13,719 nucleotides of DNA, taken from contig JAZUNS010000104.1 of assembly GCA_045604285.1 (NCBI GenBank), forward strand, positions 1-13,719, written 5' to 3'. Of the stretch, positions 1 through 9,000 are shown in pieces. The translations under genes and the position numbers were made by a program. Origin of the DNA: SIG636 sp045604285 (GTDB taxonomy: Bacteria; Bacillota; Clostridia; Oscillospirales; CAG-382). How positions within the stretch are numbered: the stretch's first letter is position 1; each line of letters begins with the position of its first letter. Under the pieces are notes generated by a model. The model saw only the letters and a program-made list of their open reading frames with translations. It had not been told where the DNA came from and did no database searches.

Positions 1-3000
1 GCTACATTGTTTATAGCGAAGTTGAAATCAACGGTGTTAAATCCGCTAAGCTCGACGCTCCCGTTATTACCTCTCATTATAATGAGCAGGAAATAGGTAT
101 GACCACCGACCTTAACTGGGATGACGTTGTTGCAGGTGAAGACGGCGTTATAGTAACCTATGACGTTGCAGTTACCGACTCTAATGGTAATACCACCGTA
201 GTTGCAGAATACCTTACCGGCTCTCAGATCAACCTTACCTCTGCAAACTTTGGGGCGGGTGAAGGCTATTACACCATAACCGTAACCGCTAAGGCAAACG
301 GCTGGTTTAACGGTGTAACCGAGCTTTCCGTATACTATGCTCCTAAGTACATGATAACCTTTGAAGCTCCCGCAGGCGCCCTCCTTAAGGTTTCCGGCAA
401 CACCATGAAATCCTATCAATTCGGTGTATATGAGGGCTCTGCTTGGGATTCCGACGAAGTTCGCGGTACCATCGCAGGTATCGTTGCACTTCCTTATACC
501 GATGCAGACGGCAAGATCCAGTATTTCAATAAGTGGGTAAGCGGCGACGGTAACGATCACGTTCCCAGCTTAGGTGAAGTTAACGGTAACTACGTCTTCA
601 CCGCCGCATACAGCACAGAGGACACTACCGGTGTTATCGATAACACTCTTATGACCGACGGTGAAATATTCGACGGCAGAGGTGACAAGGCTGACTATTA
701 CTTCACCTTTACCAACGACGGTCAAAGCTATGACTATATGATAATCGACTTGGGCGAGATATATTATTCTCTTACCGAGTTTGACGTATCCTTCTATGCA
801 ATGGGTGCAAACGTACCCTTCCAGATAACCTTTGAGGTTTCCTCCAAGGTTTACGTTCCTACCATTTCTCAGGGCGCATCCTTTGACGATTCCGACTGGC
901 AGTACGTGTCCGTCGTTCAAAGCAGTAACTTCGTTAAAGACCCTGCCACCGGCAGATACAGCTTTGATGAAGAATCTAAATACGCCCCCATTATCGACGG
1001 CGCATTCGGTCGTTATATTAAGGTTACCTTCTATTATGATACCGACTGCTCCGGCGTGTACGTTGATGAGGTTATGGTTTCCGGTTCTGATGACCACGAC
1101 CACACCAACATTGCAGAAACACATAAAGCAACCGTTGACGGCAGCATTTCCGCAATTCTTACCGACAGTAAGGAGGAGGCAACCGTTAGCGGTACCGAGT
1201 TTGTTGTAGAGCTTTCCGAAGTTAAGACCAGCATTGGTTCCTTCCAGCTTGTAGGTGCAGGCTCTATGGCTGCTGATTTCTACATCTCCGCAGGCGGCGA
1301 CGACTTCCATCTTGTCGAAACCGTTATAGGCGCCGACGGTACCTATAAGCTTTCCGATAAAGTTTCCGCAAGGCGCGTTAAGGTTGTTCTTTCTTCCGCT
1401 GCTAATATCAGCGAGTTCCGCGTTTACGGTGACCCCGGTAAAGAAAACTACTATTTCTCCTCCGGCGCTTCCGCACAAATCGCACTTAGATCCGGCACTA
1501 CAAAGCTTGACAACCTGGTTTCCATAAAGGCAGTTGACGTTAAGCTTTACGGCGATACCACTGCAGGTACTGCAACCTTGCCCGAAGGTTATGACGGCGG
1601 CTTTGCACTTACCGACGGTATGGACCCCGGCTATGCAAACGGTACCTCTTATGTTGATACCACTAAGGGTAAGCTTTGGTACGGCTTGTATACCAGTAAG
1701 CAGGGTATTACCAATTACATCAACGCAACCTTCGCTACCCAGTGGGCTCCCACCTTGGATAGCACAACCGTAAGCTTTAAGCTGGGCAACAAGACCTACA
1801 CCTTTGAGTTTAACGGTGACAAGGACAAGGGCTTTATCATCCTTGGCAGCGGTTCTGCCGTTCCTTACAGCTATTCCGCAACCAGAAGCGATACCGACTG
1901 GGTCGTTCAGTTCTCCGCATCTTATGAGGACGTTTCCGGTAACAATATTCCCTCTAACGTAACCTATAACGTAACGGCTTACGAGGCAGGCGCCTCTGTT
2001 GGCACAACCGGTAATCTGGTTTATAATGCAAACGGTACTACCACCGGTTGGGATTATAACTCTGCTAAGTCTCCCTGGAGCACCGTTTCCGGCTATGCAG
2101 GTGACGTTGTTGCTTGGATGGAGCTTGACCGTGTATACTACGGCCTTAACTCCTTTGCAATTTCCACTTTGGAAGCTCCCGCCAGAGGCTATTTGGCCCC
2201 CAACAGCATCAGATTCCAGGTTTCCTTGGATAACAATAACTGGACCGACGTTGGTTACACCGCTAAGGACGCCCTGGGCGACTACAGATACTACAATCAG
2301 TATCAACCCGGCGAAGCTTACGTTTATAACTTCAGCGTAAACTTCGAAGGTATATCCGCAAAATACGTTCGTGCAGTAATGGACGTTGATGAATCCATGA
2401 ACGTTGCTGTACAGGAATTCTTTGTAAACGCACTTTCCGAATCCCTCAAGGTTTCCGGTGGCGACAGCGCTTCCAACAGCTTTGATTATAAGATGCTTTG
2501 GGATGATGAATATCTCTATATCGCTCTCCAGTATGAAGAGGATGAGGTTCCCTTCTACACCGCATCTCACGATTATTACGAAACCTTCGCAATGGATTAC
2601 AATACTGCTAACTGGAATCAGACCGGCACTGAAGGCGACGGTACTACCAACTCCTTCGTTAAGAGCTCTCTTTACTATGATGACAGCACCGGCTTCTTCC
2701 AGCTTAAGCATGATATCACCAGATTGGGTGATCAAGGCGAAGGCAGCACTTACTCCAACGTTAACCTTAATAACTTTAAGATCTATAAGGTTTCCTCTAT
2801 CAAGTGGAACCAGGGCTATGACGTATCCGATGCAGATTTCATGTACGGTGTCGCTAATTTGGCAACTACTATCGAGCCTTCTGTCTCCAAGTTCGGCAAC
2901 GACGACGGCGGTAAACAGACTCTGTTGGCTGACTCCGTAATGAACGGTTACATTCTCGTCTCCAACGGCTACGCACTTTCTCAGGATATCCAGGGCTCCA

Positions 3001-6000
3001 GCCTTATGGCGGTTCCGATCACCGTTGACGGAACTACCATACCCGCTGACCAGATATCCAACCAGATAGTATGGTTCTTCGAAAGCAGCGACCTTGTTGT
3101 AGAGATGAACGACTTCACCAAGTCTTTGGGTGACTACCTCATCTACGGCTTCAGATATGAAACCTCTACAAGCGGTCACCTCGATAAGGCTTACTTCGAT
3201 GGCATTTACGGTATGGAATACACCAAGTATTACCTTAACCGCGCATATCAGGGCTTGATTTGGGAAAACGTTTATACCTTCCCCAGAGACAGCGCTACCG
3301 CAAACACTCTGTTTAACGTAGAGGGTATGCCCACTGCCAGCGGCATCGAAGACCTTAACCACCGTAATTATCAGTCTGCACCCGATATTAACTGGAATGC
3401 AACTTATAACGCTGCAGACGGCACCTGGAGCTTCTATACCCATGCACAGGGTGCTGAAAAGTACTATGATTTCTACGATAACGTAGACGGCAGATCTTCC
3501 TTCCGCTTGTTTATGTCCGTAGCAAATCTTAATGACACTGCAAGACACGATTACGGTAATTATGATTTCGTTTTGGATACCTACATCCTTGACGATGCAA
3601 CCCTTACTCTTTCCAACGGTGAAGTTTATCCCTTGACCGGTGATTTGGATCCCCGCTATCTAAATAACAGAAACAGCGCAGACCTCCAGACCGCATGGGA
3701 TGCTTACAAGAACGTAGAGTTCAAGACTACATCTTTGGGTATGACCGCAGAAACCAACGAGTTTAAGCTGGATGTTTCTACCATAATCGGTAAGGCTAAA
3801 GCTTCTCAAAGTGCAAACGGTCAAAGCCTGTTCACTGTAGAAATAGCAATTCCCTTCACGTCTCTCGGCTTCGTTCTCGAAAAAGAGAATAACGAGGTTA
3901 AGAAGTGGGGTAACTACTATACCAAGATGGGTATCGAAAAGCCTCTCGGTAAACGTACATTGATGCAGTTTGACAGCACCTACGGTTATACTGATGCCAA
4001 TAAGACCCACGTAGATCCCATCACGGGTGAGACCATTACTACCGACATGACAAACGTAGAAGACTTCTACTATTACGTAGACGCTTCCGAGTTTGGTTAC
4101 GTGCTCCAGATGGCACCCGAAGGTAAGGGCTACCAGGATATGTCTTATACCGACGGCGAAGGCTACTCTACCATTTCTTCCGTACGCGGCGAAGTTCTCA
4201 ATACCCAGAACGGTAAAGAAATAGAGTATACTCCCACCACTTTCGATGTATCCAAGATCCACACCACTAACGCTGACCCTGCATTTGCTGCACTTAAGGC
4301 AGACCTCAACTCCAGAGATGCATTCACCTACGTTGAAGAAGACGGTATTTATTACTTCACTTCTCAGCTGGATTCCGGTCGCGTTATTAACCAGGGTGGT
4401 ACAATTTCCACCGAAATAACCATTCCTAAGGGTGGCGCTTACTTCAGCTTTGACTGGAAGGTTCAGGCAGAAACCTCTGATACCCTTTCCGTTTGGGTTG
4501 AAACCACCGAAACCTGGAACGCTCAGTATAAGGATTGGATCGATACCTATAACTGCGGTATTCCTTACAAGAGCGCTAAGAATAAAGAGACCGGTGCGTG
4601 GTCTGTCAAATCCGACGGTACGCTTAATTCTCATCAGCATAGCTGGCTTGGCGTTCAGGACTATCACGATACAAAATTCTCCACTCTTTACAGTGAAGTT
4701 CTTGATGCAGGCTATACCGAATGGCTTGTAAACGGCGTAGAGCTTAAGAACGATGCTTGCGTAGGCTTCATTACCGGTTATCAGGATAACACCCGTGACC
4801 CTGAAAACACCATGCTTGCAAGCTGGAAAGAAACCAAGCGCAGCGTTCTCACCAACAAGAATTGGACTGTTAATATCGATGACGTAATGGCGTTCTCTCC
4901 CATAGTAGGCGTTGACGGCGATGCCTCAAGAGGCATGTACAGACACGTTTGGGATTGGAACAACTTTACCATCTGGATTCCCAATACCGGCAACGAGGAT
5001 GTTTCCTACACCATTACCTGGATGTATTGGAAGAACGGCTCCTTGAAGAATTCTTACAACGCTTCCGACGGACGCGGTACTGACGACGCTCAGATAACAA
5101 ACTTCCATCTTTCCACTACCGATGAGCTTGGTTATTGGAAGAATTCCGAAAATTGGGATACCCTCCGCCTTGACTCTACCGTAGCAGATCCTACCGAGAC
5201 CATGCTTGGTGTTAAGGACCTTGCCAGCGCAATCGTTAAGGAAGGCGAAGAAGTTCCTGCAATTAATGCAACCACCAACAATCCTTATAATCTCGCAACC
5301 AACACCTTCGGTAATTCTGAATTCCTTACCCTCTCTTATGCGGCTATCGCAGCCACCGAAGACAGCGGTAACACAACCACAACCACCACTTATTATCAGA
5401 CCAAGAACAGAATTAACATTTCTGCATCCAACGTTCCTGCTGCAAAGATAAATGACTATACCAATAACGCTATAGTATTTACGCAGGAGTATAGTGACCA
5501 CCTTTCCGATGCAGGCGCACTTCTTGATTGGACTATACTTGAGCTTGAATATAACACCTCCTATAACACTTGGGTTCTCTCCCGTCTGTTTGAAGAAGGC
5601 GTTGATAAGAGCAAGTTCAATATCTATCCTGATAATAACACTATAATTATTGCACTTAACTACACATACAGTGCAAAAGACCAAGAATCTTACGGTCTTA
5701 CAAGAGATGCCGTTCTCTTCGGCTACGCCAATAGGGAAGTGCTTAAGATGATGGTTCCCGCTATCAGATACACTCCCGGTGAAGGCAAGATCGAAGAAGT
5801 TCTCGCATCCGACCATGAGAATCTTGTGGTTACCCAGCTTATTACAAGCAACGTATTTATCAGAGAGAACTACAATATAGCTCTTGGCAAGATGTACTCT
5901 CTCAGAAACCTCCCCACCTATTGGGATACTACTTATAAGTATACCGAAAACTGGTTCCGTGAAAACAATACGGAAGATGCACTTGCGGCATTCCTTTCCG

Positions 6001-9000
6001 TTCATTCCGAAACTCCTCTTTACTACGTAAACGAGCTTGGCGAAATCGAAGGCAAGGCTAATACCGATGGCGACTACAGAGAAGCATTTAAGTATTACTA
6101 TTCCTCCAATAAGGTGCTTAGGTTCGATACAAACCAATACGGCAACGTTCTTTACGTGCCTGCAGGCGTAGGCCAGCTTACCGATGGCGATAAGATGAGC
6201 ATTTACTCCAACACCTATTTGGTAGAAGCTCTTGAAGATTACGCAATCGGCTATTTCGTAGGCGACGGTATGGGTACCCCCGATGCTGACGTTATCGAAG
6301 ATATCGACCCCAGCGATACGGTTTACTCCTACATCCAGGGCGTTGATACAAAGCATGACAGCTATGAGGTTAAGGAAGACGTCCGTACCCGTGAGGAAAA
6401 CATTATACTGGATCTTGGCTCCGTTGAATACGGCTTGTCCGCATTCAAGCTCCGCTTCATGGGCGGTGGCGAAGACGGCGTTGTATTCCCCACAAGCGTT
6501 GAATTCTCCATTTCTACCGATGGCTTAAGCTACTCTTACATCGGCTCTGTTGCCCTTGATGACGTAGGCTATAACAGCAAGCTGTTTGATGACGGCTACG
6601 CTTCCATAATCTACACCGGTAACACTGATACTATTTACGGTAACACCGTTGCAGACTACACCTTCGACCTCCAGACCGTTGGTGTTACTGCAAGATACAT
6701 CAAGGCAACTATAATGAATCACTCTGCTCAGAACGAAAAGACCTTCGTTTCCGAATTCCAGGTGATCCAGAATGCAATTTACCCCGATGTCAGACCCAAC
6801 ACCAACGCATCCACTTGGGTTGACGTTTCCGAAGACGCTATCCTTATGTATCAGAATACTCTTGAAATGTGGGATAACGTATTTGAAAAGGAATATTCCT
6901 TCGTACTCGCTCCTACCCAGGCAGGTTACCTGTTTGCAGAGGACGAAGGCTATGCCGATGACGGCAGAGCAAACACCAAAACAAACACCCTGCTTACCGG
7001 TCAGTTGACCGACGGTATCGGCGGTACCGGCCTCTATGCGTACAATTACGCAGGTGCCGGCGCGGCTCCCGCCCTTAACGGCGCAGGCGGCCTTAAAGAA
7101 ATGTCCGTGGGCTGGATGAAGGCTTATGCGGCAGAAGTTTCCTTGACCTTCGATATGGGTGAAAACCTTGATGCGAACGGTGAAGATATAGGCCATGACG
7201 TTGGCTACGTATCCGTATATGCGCTCAGCTCTAAGGATGGCGTTGATAAGATCAACCGTCCTTACAACGTAACGGCTTACGTTTCCAACCCCGATGCTCC
7301 CGAACAGTGGCGTAAGGTTGCTACGGTTAACGCAAAGGACAATGACGATAGCGAGGTTGCACTTAAGGGTCTTGATATCGTTCTTGAAACCGATGAGTAT
7401 ATCGTTTACAGATATAATCTCACCTTCGCACGTGACGGCGAGCTTGGCTTGCAGCTTGGTGGCTACCGCTACGTTAAGGTAGTTGCCGAAACCGACGGCG
7501 GTGAAGACGGCTGGATCTGTCTTACCGAGGTTGAAGTTTTCGAAGGCCATCCTTGCTACCCCGTAATTGACCTTACCGACGATAAGTACGTAAAGAACGC
7601 TATCGGTCTTACCACCGATATCGAGGAAGCTCAGGACAGCGAAGTTCGTCCTACCTTCTTCCGCGGCTTCTATGATAAGGATCTCTATTCTGATGAAACC
7701 GCAACCGGTTCTTACGAGCTTAACTTGGTTTATAACAACGTTCCCGAAGAAGAATATACCACTCATTACGTATTCGGCAACGTAGAACAGCGTGCTTTGG
7801 ACGGCAGAAACGTTCCTTACTTCTACGGCGGCGACCAATTGTTGCTTAGAGTAACTACCGACCAACTCTCTGCCAGCGAGTATGACTACCAGGGCAACTG
7901 GGTATCCACCTACAAGCTTCTGGCAGACAGCCGTATCTACTATACTAACGTTGTAGAAAACGATGACGGTACCAAGACAAAGACCACAACACGTTTGTTC
8001 ACCACCACAGCAGTTCCTACGCCTATGACCAATTGTAACGTCCTTGCCCGTGACGAGTACACCGGCTTGGTACCTGATGATTATCTTGGCGAAGATTCTT
8101 ACTACTACCTGCCTATCTATTTGATGAACTCTCTTGACTATCTCAAGAATAAGGGTTACTTCAATATGGATAATACCGAACAGTATATCAACATGCCTAC
8201 TAACAGGGTAGAGCTTTCCGGTACAGTAATTTGGGATACCAACTACGAGTCTGACTGGGATGCATATGCAGACGATAAGAACGGCGTATCTCTCAACCTG
8301 GCACCTCTCGGCGCTAAGACCAACCTTGGTTCTGTAACCTACAACGGTGTTGCAAGAAACCCCGAAACCACTTTGCGTTTCGGCTCCATCTGGTACATTG
8401 ATGACTCGGCTTACTACAACACTCATACCCATAAACAACAGTACGGCACCTTGATTATGACTCTTAATAACCTTAGCAGATTCTTGACGGACACCTACCC
8501 GTCCAGAGCAAACTACACCTCCGTATTTGAAGATTACGGCCTTAAGCTTACCAAGCTTGACGAAGCTGAAGAAGTAAAAGGCGTATCCGAAATAACCGGT
8601 GTGACTGAGGTAATTAAGCTCAGCAACGTAAGCGAAGTAACCAAGCTTACCAACGTTGTTGAAACGAACGAGGCAAATGCTAAATTCGCGCTTACGATAG
8701 ACGGCGTCGTAACCTACTTCACTTGCGATGAAGATATCGTAATCGATAAGGAAAACAGCATAGGCAGCGTTTGGAAGAGTGGCGAAAACTACTTCTACAG
8801 CGCAGTATCTACCGTTAAGGGCTATAAGTACACCACTACTGATGACGAAAACAACGTTCATTATTGGTACTGTACAGAAGCCGTAAACAGAGTAAACTGG
8901 ATCGATGCTGACGGCCACTGGTACAGCAGTGACTCGACCATCGTTGATTCCACCAACGTTTACAGCGTAACTCTTAACAACAAGAAGCTTGTATATTACT

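Noticed and set aside
99..101. ATG as a possible start of the giant gene
   Set aside because: The frame is open to the window edge and the 32 upstream residues read as the end of a discoidin-like domain followed by an Fn3-like domain. There is no signal peptide after this ATG.
570..3548. 992-codon antisense open frame within the giant gene
   Set aside because: It runs in exact codon register opposite the + gene and is open only because TTA, CTA and TCA are avoided there. It has no RBS and its composition is not protein-like.
3660..6356. Antisense open frames at 3660-4667 and 4926-6356
   Set aside because: Both are in codon register with the sense gene and end at its single CTA (3660) and TCA (4926) codons.
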